Source: Desulfitibacter sp. BRH_c19 (GTDB lineage Bacteria > Bacillota > DSM-16504 > Desulfitibacterales > Desulfitibacteraceae). From it: a stretch of DNA of 33,068 nt. The stretch lies in the NCBI GenBank assembly GCA_001515945.1, contig LOER01000035.1:1-33068 (forward strand). Direction: 5' to 3'. Numbering within the stretch: the stretch's first letter is position 1; every line of letters starts with the position of its first letter. The notes under the pieces were generated by a model. It did no database searches, was not told the DNA's origin, and saw nothing but the letters and a program-made list of their open reading frames with translations. The position numbers and the translations under genes are program-made. Positions 7,544 through 14,339 of the stretch are shown piece by piece.

Positions 7544-7729
7544 TTAGTTAGACTTGGCAGAAGTTATAATCTTCTCTTTATTTATTACATTATCCTCTAT
7601 TTTTCTGTAACATACCCTCCACCAAAGACCGCTGTCATTATTGAGTAGTTCATTTTTAAGGAAGTTTAATATTATATGAATAAATAATAGAAAGCATCCG
7701 TACTGGAGATTATGACTTTCTTCTCTCAC
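7544..7729 (-). CDS. Small hypothetical ORF upstream of the GGDEF gene
   Basis: A 61-codon frame starting at GTG with AAGGAAAT upstream. The composition is plausible (a hydrophobic stretch near residues 11-23 then a polar tail) but there is no recognisable motif. It lies 67 bp before the GGDEF gene on the same strand. It could be a real small membrane protein or chance; I lean slightly to chance. Confidence 0.25.
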   Translation of the reverse strand: MREESHNLQYGCFLLFIHIILNFLKNELLNNDSGLWWRVCYRKIEDNVINKEKIITSAKSN

Positions 7730-7982
7730 ATTATATATTTCCTTTTTTCTTTTTGTAGTCTAATTCAACTTTAAAGCCAATTTTTCACAAAATGTTTTAG
7801 TCTATTAATATGATCCCAGTCAACTCCTGATATCAATCCTGTGATAGTAGTAATCTGTTGCCCATTTGCAATTTTAAAGAGTTCTTCAAGAATAAGAGTT
7901 CATAACCTTTATTTATGTTTTTTGCATATATTTTTATCCATGGTATACTCACTAGAAAGATAAAATCTGAACTTAAATAGGG
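7730..7982 (-). other. Intergenic region with a possible gene remnant
   Basis: A minus-strand frame between about 7771 and 7905 reads EELFKIANGQQITTITGLIS and continues to HFVKNWL before its stop. It has no start codon and may be the tail of a lost gene. No other feature was seen. Confidence 0.25.
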
Positions 7983-8016
7983 TACAAAAAAGACTGATTA
8001 TTAATATATCAGTCTT
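7983..8016 (-). terminator. Terminator of the EAL gene
   Basis: A perfect 9-bp stem (AAGACTGAT at 7990-7998 with ATCAGTCTT at 8008-8016) followed on the minus strand by TTTTTT. It lies 44 bp past the EAL stop codon. Confidence 0.85.
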
Positions 8017-8059
8017 AGTAGACTTTAAACACTAATTGTTTAAACAAAATAATTGTATA

Positions 8060-8755
8060 TTAAAACATTTTATCTAGATCAATGGTTGGTTTGCCTAAAT
8101 AAAATCCTTGTGCATATGACACTTCTAAATCTTGAACTGTTTGAAGTTCTCTGCTGTTTTCAATGTTTTCAGCAATTACTGTACTTCCTATATCTTTACC
8201 AATTGCTACAAGGTGTCTAATTACAGAACGTTTAGTTGTACTCTGATCGCAGCCTCTAACTATTGGGCCATCTAATTTAATAAAATCTGGCGTGGAATTG
8301 ATTACCAAATGAATCCTATTATAGCCAGTAGCAATATCATCAATTGAATACCTGTAGCCCCATTTTCGTAGTTCCTTCAAAATTTTAAGGAAGCATTCCA
8401 TGTCTACAATCTCCTCTACTTCCGTTATCTCTAGAACTACCTTATCTTTTGGTATATTCCTCTTAAACCAATTTGTGTGGTTTTTGAATAATAGTATTAA
8501 TGTCGAAGGCCTAATATTCATAAAGAGTATACCACTAATTCTTGCTATATTTGAGATTGAGCTATTTATGCATTTAATATCGAATTCTACTGTTTTCCCT
8601 TCTTTTTCTGCTGTAGTAAATAGTTCTCCTGGTGAGAGACCTGTATGAGATCTAATCAAAGCTTCATACCCCATAATTTTCATATTATCTAAGGAATAAA
8701 TGGGTTGATAAGCTGAATAAACAAGCATATTTACTGAACGTGATAGAAATAACAT
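8060..8755 (-). CDS. EAL-domain c-di-GMP phosphodiesterase (stand-alone domain)
   Basis: A 231-residue protein that is essentially one EAL domain. The catalytic landmarks are all present: YEALIRS (the EAL), LFMNIRPS (metal-ligand Asn), VVLEITE (Glu), SIDDIATGYN (the Asp pair and loop 6), DFIKLDG (catalytic Lys), VIAENIE (Glu) and YAQGFYLGKP (Gln). Loop 6 is IATGYN rather than FGTGYS, a mild change. It probably opens c-di-GMP to pGpG in the cytoplasm. AGGGGAAAA precedes the ATG. Upstream on the same strand are a 45-codon ORF and a c-di-GMP-I riboswitch with terminator, so expression is likely set by its own substrate. Confidence 0.88.
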   Translation of the reverse strand: MLFLSRSVNMLVYSAYQPIYSLDNMKIMGYEALIRSHTGLSPGELFTTAEKEGKTVEFDIKCINSSISNIARISGILFMNIRPSTLILLFKNHTNWFKRNIPKDKVVLEITEVEEIVDMECFLKILKELRKWGYRYSIDDIATGYNRIHLVINSTPDFIKLDGPIVRGCDQSTTKRSVIRHLVAIGKDIGSTVIAENIENSRELQTVQDLEVSYAQGFYLGKPTIDLDKMF

Positions 8756-8802
8756 ACAATTTTTCCCCTATCTTTAATTTGAGTATAATTTCTAAAGCAT
8801 TA

Positions 8803-8940
8803 CTACTTTAAGAGTAGTATCTTTTTAAAACACTTAATGAACCCTTGTTTTCGAGATTTTGTTTCCATATTATTTTCTCGAAACGTATAGTATAAAAGCC
8901 TTTTTTCTTCTTCACTAAGATGCACCTCTATTTTAGCCAC
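8803..8940 (-). CDS. Small basic ORF between the riboswitch and the EAL gene
   Basis: A 45-codon frame with a GTG start and AAAGGGTGA about 7 nt upstream. It begins VAKIEVHLSEEEKRLLYYTF and ends with a lysine-rich tail (CFKKILLLK). It is the first frame after the riboswitch terminator and ends 47 bp before the EAL start, so the two would share a transcript. No family was recognised. It could be a regulatory peptide or small DNA-binding protein, or a leader ORF. Confidence 0.35.
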   Translation of the reverse strand: MAKIEVHLSEEEKRLLYYTFRENNMETKSRKQGFIKCFKKILLLK

Positions 8941-9070
8941 TTTTTAATCACCCTTTCGGAATTATTCTAAGTTAAATTATATTTAAATGGGCACCCTGCC
9001 CTATGCTGCTATATAGAACTAGCCTCTAATAACTAACTTTACAAATCTAATCTGAATCACTACTCTTAAT

Positions 9071-9112
9071 AATAAAAACATAGAGCTGGCAACATATCCA
9101 ACCCTATGTTTT
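9071..9112 (-). terminator. Riboswitch expression-platform terminator
   Basis: A 9-bp stem AAAACATAG/CTATGTTTT (9104-9112 with 9075-9083) plus an inner TGG/CCA pairing, followed on the minus strand by TTTTATTATT. The GGGTTGG inside its 5' arm can also pair with the CCAACC at the 3' end of the aptamer, which would give a mutually exclusive switch. Confidence 0.75.
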
Positions 9113-9130
9113 CATATTTAAACAAAATAA

Positions 9131-9225
9131 TGGTTGGTAGCCTGGCGATCATAGCTGCACTTAACAGTTTTAGACCCATAGCTTTGCAGTCACTATCTTT
9201 CAATAGTTTTGCCTTTTTCAACTGT
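9131..9225 (-). promoter_or_regulatory. Cyclic di-GMP-I (GEMM-I) riboswitch aptamer
   Basis: On the minus strand the conserved core is readable in order: AGGCAAAA, an ACTATT-GAAA-GATAGT hairpin with GNRA tetraloop, GTGACTGCAAAGC, then ATGGGTCTAA (tetraloop receptor side), then CAGCTATGATCGCCAGG and CTACCAACC closing the aptamer. This order and spacing are those of the c-di-GMP-I class. It is followed by an intrinsic terminator at 9071-9112 and then the small ORF and the EAL gene. The pairing between CCAACC and GGGTTGG suggests that ligand binding favours the terminator (off switch), but this is inference. Confidence 0.88.
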
Positions 9226-9239
9226 ACTGTATTGATTTA

Positions 9240-9549
9240 ATATAAGTACCACTAAATTCGATATTTCCTGTCTTTCCAGACCTTAATCGCATTTGGATTA
9301 ATCATTCATTTACTCATAATTATTTTACTAACCTTCGTACTATCCACACTTTTATATACATTTTATAATTATAAACCAATTTTCTTGTAAAAGGATGACA
9401 TATTTTGTCGAATCGCTAATAATTCAAGGATAGTAGCTTACGCTTCTCAATAAGTAGATGATGCTACACATGGACATGCCTTTACAGGGTTTCCCTATAT
9501 TAAACTCTAAAGTGGTAAACTTTTTCGGTAGCATAACCTGGTAAACTAC
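9240..9549. other. Intergenic region, no gene recognised
   Basis: It contains the presumed promoter region of the riboswitch transcript (a TATATT-like -10 near 9247 on the minus strand) and, on the plus strand, the motif AGGATGACATATTTTGTCGA at about 9393-9412. The latter resembles a short repeat seen near many clostridial intergenic elements. No coding frame was accepted. Confidence 0.35.
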
Positions 9550-9786
9550 TTGGTTGTTATTAAAGGCCGTGCTGATAATACCATAAAAGAATATCAAAAT
9601 CGAGAAACCAAGGCTCTTTTTATTTCTAGAAACAATAATCGTATTACTACAAGGGCCATACAAGACATTATCAAGAAGTATGTTAGTGCATCTGAATTGG
9701 ATCCAGCAGAGATTTCTGCCCACAAGTTAAGAAATACGGCAGCTACACTTATGTATAAATACGGTAAGGTTGACATTATAAATTGC
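9550..9786 (+). pseudogene. Tyrosine recombinase (integrase) C-terminal remnant
   Basis: The frame reads TKALFISRNNNRITTRAIQD and then SAHKLRNTAATLMYKYGKVD. The HKLRNT sequence matches the HxLRH(T) box of tyrosine recombinases, and the preceding helix matches their catalytic domain. Box I with the first catalytic Arg and the C-terminal box with the nucleophilic Tyr are missing. The homology stops at about 9786 and the apparent frame then runs antisense through the neighbouring gene, so the real C-terminus has been deleted. It is a non-functional relic of an integrated element. Confidence 0.6.
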
Positions 9787-9795
9787 ATTCAATTT

Positions 9796-10167
9796 TTACT
9801 TTCTCCAAAATTTAGTCATATCTTTTTTATCCTCAATATTATAAGCTACTATTTTATACAGCAAATCAAAATCCACTTTATCCGTCCATTTGATTCTAAA
9901 TAACCCTTGCGTATGGGAATATCCTGCCTCCTCAATCTCTTTTTCAAAGAGACTAATGACTACTGGCTCAGGAGCCACAGCTATATGCCCTTTAGCAATA
10001 CTAAAACCTATGATAAAAGTTCCATGGTTACTGAACATTGGCTCATTCCATTTTATCTCTTCTTTCAATTGAGGAAACTTCTCTTTAACATAATTTAAGA
10101 TATCATCCATTCGCTCTCTTTTATCTGGATCATCAATACTATCTAAAAACGTTTGAAAGTCTTTCAT
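9796..10167 (-). CDS. DUF1801 / YdhG (frataxin-like Fra) family protein
   Basis: A 123-residue protein with the DUF1801 pattern: an N-terminal helix, then FPQLKEEIKWNEPMFSNHGT, FIIGFSIAKGHIAVAPEP and a C-terminal RIKWTDKVDFDLLYKIV. The length and motifs match the Bacillus subtilis YdhG family, which includes the protein called frataxin-like Fra and proposed as an iron chaperone. Whether this member handles iron is not shown. A GGAG-type Shine-Dalgarno precedes the ATG. It lies downstream of an acetyltransferase gene but is separated from it by a terminator, so it is probably transcribed separately. Confidence 0.8.
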   Translation of the reverse strand: MKDFQTFLDSIDDPDKRERMDDILNYVKEKFPQLKEEIKWNEPMFSNHGTFIIGFSIAKGHIAVAPEPVVISLFEKEIEEAGYSHTQGLFRIKWTDKVDFDLLYKIVAYNIEDKKDMTKFWRK

Positions 10168-10210
10168 GTTTAACTACTCCTTTTCTAATAATTTTTGTTA
10201 AATAAGTATT

Positions 10211-10233
10211 AAAAAACTGCTAACTTAGCAGTT
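10211..10233 (-). terminator. Terminator after the acetyltransferase gene
   Basis: AACTGCTA/TAGCAGTT (10226-10233 with 10215-10222), an 8-bp perfect stem with a 3-nt loop and TTTTTT on the minus strand. Confidence 0.8.
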
Positions 10234-10265
10234 AAATCACCTATTTTTCTTTTATTATTTTTTCC

Positions 10266-10691
10266 TTACCATTTCCATACCATTGAATACTCCGTTTCCC
10301 TAGTATCTTCATTTTCTTTTTCTTTTTCTATTATAAATCCATGCTTTTTATAAAACTTTATCGCTTTCAAGTTTTTAGCATAAACATCTAATCTTAAAAG
10401 GGGATAATTTTGCTTACATTTTTCAACCAATTTACTTCCTATTCCATTAGAATGATACTGGCTTAACACAAATAGTCCTGCAATATATGATTTGTCCACA
10501 ATGCCTATAAATCCTTTTATTTCATTACCCTCTTCATAAATAAGAACTTCAGATTGTGGCAATAGTCTTTTTACAGAATCATAATTTTCCATCCAATAAT
10601 TTTCGGATATATAATCATGAGCTTTTATATTCTCTTCAAGCCAAATTTTCATTACATTATCTATTTTAGATATAGTAAATTGTTTTATCAT
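10266..10691 (-). CDS. GNAT-family N-acetyltransferase (YjaB-like)
   Basis: A 141-residue acetyltransferase. The acetyl-CoA-binding motif A is YHSNGIGSKLVEKC (Q/R-x-x-G-x-G/A form), preceded by the beta-4 strand YIAGLFVLS and followed by LRLDVYAKNLKAIKFYKKHG, the classical motif B with FYKKHGF. The layout with IWLEENIKAHDYISENYW near the N-terminus resembles Escherichia coli YjaB. The substrate is unknown. The start at 10691 is preferred (AAGGAGAA about 7 nt upstream); the ATG at 10730 has no suitable Shine-Dalgarno. Confidence 0.85.
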   Translation of the reverse strand: MIKQFTISKIDNVMKIWLEENIKAHDYISENYWMENYDSVKRLLPQSEVLIYEEGNEIKGFIGIVDKSYIAGLFVLSQYHSNGIGSKLVEKCKQNYPLLRLDVYAKNLKAIKFYKKHGFIIEKEKENEDTRETEYSMVWKW

Positions 10692-10901
10692 TACTAGTTC
10701 TCCTTGTTTAAAAAGCAGACTAATCTTCAAGTTGACCTATTATATTATACAACGATTATAATCACTATTGTTATACTATCAAATGTTCACCAACTCCTTA
10801 TTATAGGATTAATTCATGTTCCAAAAGAGGCAACTCCTGCCCATGATCTGGTACAAAGTAGTCATCAATCTACTTCTTTCACAATTTAAGAATGAGGTGT
10901 C

Positions 10902-11015
10902 TTAACTTTTATCTTTTTTGCCTAAACTCCAAATTCCAATTAGCATACAACACATGCTAATTCCCCAATATAATCCAGCAATCCCCAGAAGTAAGGAATT
11001 CTCTTCTGATATCAT
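10902..11015 (-). CDS. Possible small membrane peptide
   Basis: A 37-codon frame with one hydrophobic helix (LLLGIAGLYWGISMCCMLIG) and a basic tail GKKDKS, typical of a single-pass membrane protein C-terminus. There is no good Shine-Dalgarno before the ATG, and the frame is open a little further upstream (EIPQAM), so it may be the tail of a decayed longer gene. The remainder of 10731-11140 shows nothing else. Confidence 0.25.
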   Translation of the reverse strand: MISEENSLLLGIAGLYWGISMCCMLIGIWSLGKKDKS

Positions 11016-11140
11016 AGCTTGAGGGATTTCAGGCTTTAACTTTTATATCTAATTCTCTCGGACCAGCCAGCTATAAACTGCGGAACCCTAGAAAACTAGA
11101 CTCATAAAAACTTTTTCGTAATTCATAAGTTACATACAGA

Positions 11141-11172
11141 ACAAAAAAACCAGACCGAAAGTGATCTGGTTT
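11141..11172 (-). terminator. Terminator of the tRNA-Tyr/fMet/Thr unit
   Basis: AAACCAGA/TCTGGTTT (11165-11172 with 11147-11154) followed on the minus strand by TTTTTTTGTTC, 20 bp past the CCA end of tRNA-Thr. Confidence 0.85.
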
Positions 11173-11192
11173 ATTGGTACTATTATATTTTC

Positions 11193-11268
11193 TGGAGCCC
11201 ACAATCGGATTTGAACCGATGACCTTCGCCTTACCATGGCGACACTCTACCTGCTGAGCTATGTGGGC
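11193..11268 (-). tRNA. tRNA-Thr(GGT)
   Basis: 76 nt with an encoded CCA. The acceptor strands GCCCACA and TGTGGGC pair perfectly. The anticodon stem TCGCC/GGCGA holds the loop ATGGTAA, giving anticodon GGT. The T arm has the TTCAAAT loop. It is last of a three-tRNA unit. Confidence 0.95.
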
Positions 11269-11365
11269 CCATAATGAAAGGGGACACACCCCTCTTTATA
11301 CTCAATATCTGTGTTAGGGGAATATCCCCACCAAATTGTCCTTAAAAGTGTCTTAAAATAAAAAT

Positions 11366-11441
<76 letters not shown>

Positions 11442-11480
11442 ACGAATGTTGTTAGTACTTTTATTAAATTAGATTAAGAC

Positions 11481-11566
11481 TGGTGGAGAGGACTGGATTC
11501 GAACCAGTGAAGGCTGAGCCAGCAGATTTACAGTCTGCCCCCTTTGGCCAACTCGGGAACCTCTCC
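11481..11566 (-). tRNA. tRNA-Tyr(GTA)
   Basis: 86 nt, class II with a long variable arm and encoded CCA. The anticodon stem CAGAC... holds the loop CTGTAAA, giving GTA. The acceptor is GGAGAGG/CCTCTCC. It is first in the tRNA unit, 42 bp downstream of a strong promoter. Confidence 0.95.
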
Positions 11567-11608
11567 AAGTAGCTGTCAGCTGTTGTTGCTCGCTGACTGA
11601 CAAAACTT

Positions 11609-11637
11609 ATTATATCACGCTGTTAATAGTAAGTCAA
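11609..11637 (-). promoter_or_regulatory. Sigma-A promoter of the tRNA unit
   Basis: Minus-strand TTGACT (11632-11637) and TATAAT (11609-11614) separated by 17 bp. It lies between sigH and tRNA-Tyr. Confidence 0.85.
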
Positions 11638-11662
11638 CAATAATATGATGGCAATATCTGGA

Positions 11663-12307
11663 TTATGCTTCCCTCTTCTCAAGGTATCTTTCTAGCTTCC
11701 TTTTAACCCTTTGAAGGGCATTGTCGATGGACTTAACATGTCTTTTTAATTCAAATGCTATTTCTTGATAGGATTTGCCTTCTAAATATGACATTAAAAC
11801 CTTCCACTCAAGAGAACTTAATATTTCACCCATTTTTTCTTCAATATCACCAAATTCTTCTTGGCTAATAATTAATTCTTCTGGATCAGTAATTTTTGAG
11901 CCAGAAATAACGTCTAATAATGTTCTATCTGAATCTTCATCATAAATGGGCTTGTTAAGGGATACATAAGAATTAAGAGGAATGTGTTTCTGTCTTGTGG
12001 CAGTTTTAATAGCTGTGATAATTTGCCTGGTAATGCACAGTTCAGCAAAAGCTCTGAATGAAGAGAGCTTATCGCATCGAAAATCTCTAATAGCTTTGTA
12101 AAGACCAATCATGCCTTCTTGAATAATGTCTTCTCTGTCTGCTCCGATTAGAAAATACGACCTTGCTTTAGCTCTAACAAAATTTTTGTATTTAGTGATT
12201 AAATACTCCTGAGCTGCATCGTCTCCTGCCTGGGCAATTTCCACAATGTCTTCATCAACCAAAACTTCGTAGCTATGATAAATATTGCTTTGAGCATTTA
12301 CACTCAT
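11663..12307 (-). CDS. sigH: RNA polymerase sigma-H factor (stationary phase/sporulation)
   Basis: A 214-residue sigma-70 family factor. Region 2 is clear (YKNFVRAKARSYFLIGADRE, then DIIQEGMIGLYKAIRDF and SSFRAFAELCITRQIITAIK). Region 4 has EWKVLMSYLEGKSYQEIAFE and HVKSIDNALQRVKRKLERYL. The family and length match Spo0H/SigH, which directs early sporulation and transition-state genes and, in other Firmicutes, competence. The Shine-Dalgarno GGTGGAGG lies 7 nt from the ATG. It is the last protein gene of the conserved rlmB-rae1-sigH block. It has its own promoter and a structured leader with a terminator (12308-12508), suggesting attenuation control. Confidence 0.95.
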   Translation of the reverse strand: MSVNAQSNIYHSYEVLVDEDIVEIAQAGDDAAQEYLITKYKNFVRAKARSYFLIGADREDIIQEGMIGLYKAIRDFRCDKLSSFRAFAELCITRQIITAIKTATRQKHIPLNSYVSLNKPIYDEDSDRTLLDVISGSKITDPEELIISQEEFGDIEEKMGEILSSLEWKVLMSYLEGKSYQEIAFELKRHVKSIDNALQRVKRKLERYLEKREA

Positions 12308-12479
12308 GGCATCGCCTCCACCTGAAGTTTAAATAAAAAGGTATTTCTATGATAAATACCTTGAAAGTATATTTATTTATAAATACCCTCATCACAACTA
12401 TACGCAAGTCTTGTACACAACTTGCCTAAAACTTTACGGAGGCAAACAAATTAATTAGTTTGTCCATCTCACCGCCATA
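12308..12479 (-). promoter_or_regulatory. Structured sigH leader, candidate transcription attenuator
   Basis: Between the sigH promoter and gene lies about 170 nt of leader with three hairpins on the minus strand: GGACAAAC...GTTTGCC (12441-12465), GCAAGT...ACTTGC (12404-12425), and an intrinsic terminator (12333-12362) only about 25 nt before the ATG. A second GGGTATTT (about 12381-12388) can pair with the AAATACC arm of the terminator, giving an alternative fold. It matches no riboswitch class I know. Confidence 0.55.
12333..12362 (-). terminator. Intrinsic terminator inside the sigH leader
   Basis: A 9-bp perfect stem AAGGTATTT/AAATACCTT (12354-12362 with 12338-12346) followed on the minus strand by TTTATTT. 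It is downstream of the sigH promoter and upstream of its Shine-Dalgarno, so sigH mRNA must pass through it. Confidence 0.75.
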
Positions 12480-12508
12480 ATTATACATTAAAATGTGCAT
12501 GAAATCAA
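12480..12508 (-). promoter_or_regulatory. Sigma-A-type promoter of sigH
   Basis: Minus-strand TTGATT (12503-12508) and TATAAT (12480-12485) with a 17-bp spacer, just after the rae1 stop codon. Confidence 0.75.
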
Positions 12509-12519
12509 CTTTATTTTGC

Positions 12520-13035
12520 CTAAGGTTGTCTTCGGCGCCACTCTTCTAGCTTTTTTTTAACTTGATCCTGGAGGCGATCTTCAATTGATTTTACATTTAT
12601 ATCACTATTTTTAGTTTTTTCACTAACTATTTCTTCTGCTGCTGCCAGCCTATATAGTAACTCCCTAGAGGTCATCCTTAAAGCACCTTTGCCCATGATA
12701 ATCCTCTGCTCGTTCCAATCATTGGTTACAACTGTTATACTACTTCTTGCTGGGAGTTCTCCGATCATTCTTTCAATTAATGTGTCCGCTGTTTCCCCTG
12801 CTTTAGTATAAACAACCTGCACTTTACCTTGACTAGAGACATTCCTCATTTTTGCCTTTGACAAATAGGCATCATAAACAACAATTACATTTATATCCTG
12901 AGTTCCCTGATAGTTCTGTAACATCTCAACCAGTTTATCCCTAGCCATTTCTAAATTATCATTCTTAAGATTGATTAAGATAGGCCAGTTGTTTATAACA
13001 TTATAGCCATCTACTATTAGATACTCCACCAACAT
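12520..13035 (-). CDS. rae1: NYN-domain ribosome-dependent mRNA endonuclease (YacP/Rae1)
   Basis: A 171-residue NYN (PIN-like) nuclease. The acidic active-site motifs are visible: LIVDGYNVIN near residue 8, VVYDAYLSK near 52, AGETADTLIERM near 80 and VVTNDWNEQR near 104. The length and motifs match Bacillus YacP, named Rae1, which cleaves specific mRNAs in the ribosomal A site. The C-terminus is a basic, coiled-coil-like tail (QDQVKKKLEEWRRRQ). The gene lies 27 bp after rlmB in the conserved rlmB-rae1-sigH order and is probably co-transcribed with it. The start at ATG 13035 fits family length. Confidence 0.88.
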   Translation of the reverse strand: MLVEYLIVDGYNVINNWPILINLKNDNLEMARDKLVEMLQNYQGTQDINVIVVYDAYLSKAKMRNVSSQGKVQVVYTKAGETADTLIERMIGELPARSSITVVTNDWNEQRIIMGKGALRMTSRELLYRLAAAEEIVSEKTKNSDINVKSIEDRLQDQVKKKLEEWRRRQP

Positions 13036-13062
13036 AAATCACCACTTATTACCTCTCTGCTG

Positions 13063-13794
13063 TTATATTCTTTGCTTCAACGCCTCATATAAGCATACAG
13101 ATGCAGCGACAGACGCATTTAAAGAACTAATATTACCAACCATAGGTAATTTAGTCAGAAAGTCACACTTTTCCTGGACTAGACGACTAATACCCTTGCC
13201 TTCACCGCCAACCACTAGAACAAGTGGCATCTTCAAATCTACCTCATAGATAGTTTTTTCACCTGAAGCTTCACAACCAACTACCCAGAAACCCGCTTCC
13301 TTTAAAGCATCTATAGTTTGGGATAGGTTTGTAACCCGTGCAACTGATACGTATTCAACTGCACCAGCACTAGCCTTACTAACAATGCCAGTCAACCCAA
13401 CATTTCTTCTGTTGGGTATCACAACTCCCGCTACACCTACTGCATCACAAGTTCTAATTATGGCTCCCAAGTTGTGAGGATCTTCTATCCCATCTACCAT
13501 TAATATTATAGGCGATTCAGATAATGGTTTTTTCTGAATAATTTCTTCCAGGGAAGCATACTCTTTTGCTGCTACCATAGCTATGATGCCTTGATGGTTA
13601 TTAGTTTCAGCTAGGTCATTAATTTTTGTTTTACCAACATTTTGAACAGGGATCTTATTTTTTTTTGCAATACTTATTATTGTACTTAAAACCCTGTCTT
13701 TGGTAAGATTTTCACCTATGAATATTTTATTAACTTCTCTGCCAGCCTTTAATGCTTCTAAAACTGAGTTTTTCCCTTCAATAGTCTCATTCAT
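13063..13794 (-). CDS. rlmB: 23S rRNA (guanosine-2'-O)-methyltransferase RlmB
   Basis: A 243-residue SpoU/TrmH-class methyltransferase. An N-terminal substrate-binding domain is followed by the SPOUT knot motifs: motif 1 DPHNLGAIIRTCDA (residues 105-118), motif 2 VVGGEGKGI (194-202) and motif 3 ISSLNASVAAS (222-232). It methylates the 2'-O of a G in the peptidyl-transferase P loop of 23S rRNA (G2251 in E. coli numbering) using S-adenosylmethionine. It overlaps no neighbour and follows dfrA by 17 bp. A closely related assignment would be another TrmH paralogue, but the synteny with rae1 and sigH favours RlmB. Confidence 0.92.
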   Translation of the reverse strand: MNETIEGKNSVLEALKAGREVNKIFIGENLTKDRVLSTIISIAKKNKIPVQNVGKTKINDLAETNNHQGIIAMVAAKEYASLEEIIQKKPLSESPIILMVDGIEDPHNLGAIIRTCDAVGVAGVVIPNRRNVGLTGIVSKASAGAVEYVSVARVTNLSQTIDALKEAGFWVVGCEASGEKTIYEVDLKMPLVLVVGGEGKGISRLVQEKCDFLTKLPMVGNISSLNASVAASVCLYEALKQRI

Positions 13795-13811
13795 TTACTA
13801 CACCTCTATTG

Positions 13812-14327
13812 TTAGATTGGGCTAGTATTTTCCTTGACTTTATTGTTCACATATTTAACAAAGCTATATTGAATATGATCATAGTTTTTCATTTCACTTG
13901 TAGATACTTCTTCCCATGCCTCAAGTTTATCTAAATTAATAAAGTATTTATCAGCGACATATGTATTCTGAATTTTAGTCACGTAGGCTTGCGAACAAAA
14001 TGGTAGTAATTGAGCGTAAATTGATTCGCCCCCTATTACAAACACATCATCTATTGGGTAATTCGCAATAGTGCTAAATAATTCATCCAATGAGCGGCAG
14101 ATAGTTAGATTTTCATTTTCAAATTTCTCATTTTTGCTAAGCACAACATTTAGCCTATCCTTCAACGGCTTTTTCCCAGGTAATGATTCAAATGTTTCCC
14201 TTCCCATAATGACGACTTTTCCCAATGTCTTCTCCTTGAAGAACTTCAAATCTTCTGGAATCCACTGTAATAATTCCCCTTTGTAACCAATCCCCCAATA
14301 TAAATCAACAGCAACAATAGCTTTCAT
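13812..14327 (-). CDS. dfrA: Dihydrofolate reductase
   Basis: A 171-residue DHFR. It begins with KAIVAVDLYWGIGYKGEL and has the substrate-site motif WIPEDLKFFKEKTLGK (Asp26 is the catalytic acid), the NADPH site VIMGRETFESLP and a later VFVIGGESIYAQLLP. It regenerates tetrahydrofolate from the dihydrofolate released by ThyA, whose gene is immediately upstream with a 12-bp gap. A GGAG Shine-Dalgarno precedes the ATG. Confidence 0.93.
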   Translation of the reverse strand: MKAIVAVDLYWGIGYKGELLQWIPEDLKFFKEKTLGKVVIMGRETFESLPGKKPLKDRLNVVLSKNEKFENENLTICRSLDELFSTIANYPIDDVFVIGGESIYAQLLPFCSQAYVTKIQNTYVADKYFINLDKLEAWEEVSTSEMKNYDHIQYSFVKYVNNKVKENTSPI

Positions 14328-14339
14328 TAGGTTTCTCCT

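Noticed and set aside
9424-9788. Minus-strand frames over the integrase relic
   Set aside because: The plus strand reads the tyrosine recombinase HKLRNT motif; the minus frames show nothing.
10704-10889. 61-codon plus-strand frame
   Set aside because: No Shine-Dalgarno; it overlaps the start region of the acetyltransferase gene and has random composition.
11071-11289. 72-codon minus-strand frame over tRNA-Thr
   Set aside because: It is read straight through the tRNA-Thr gene and the terminator of the tRNA unit.
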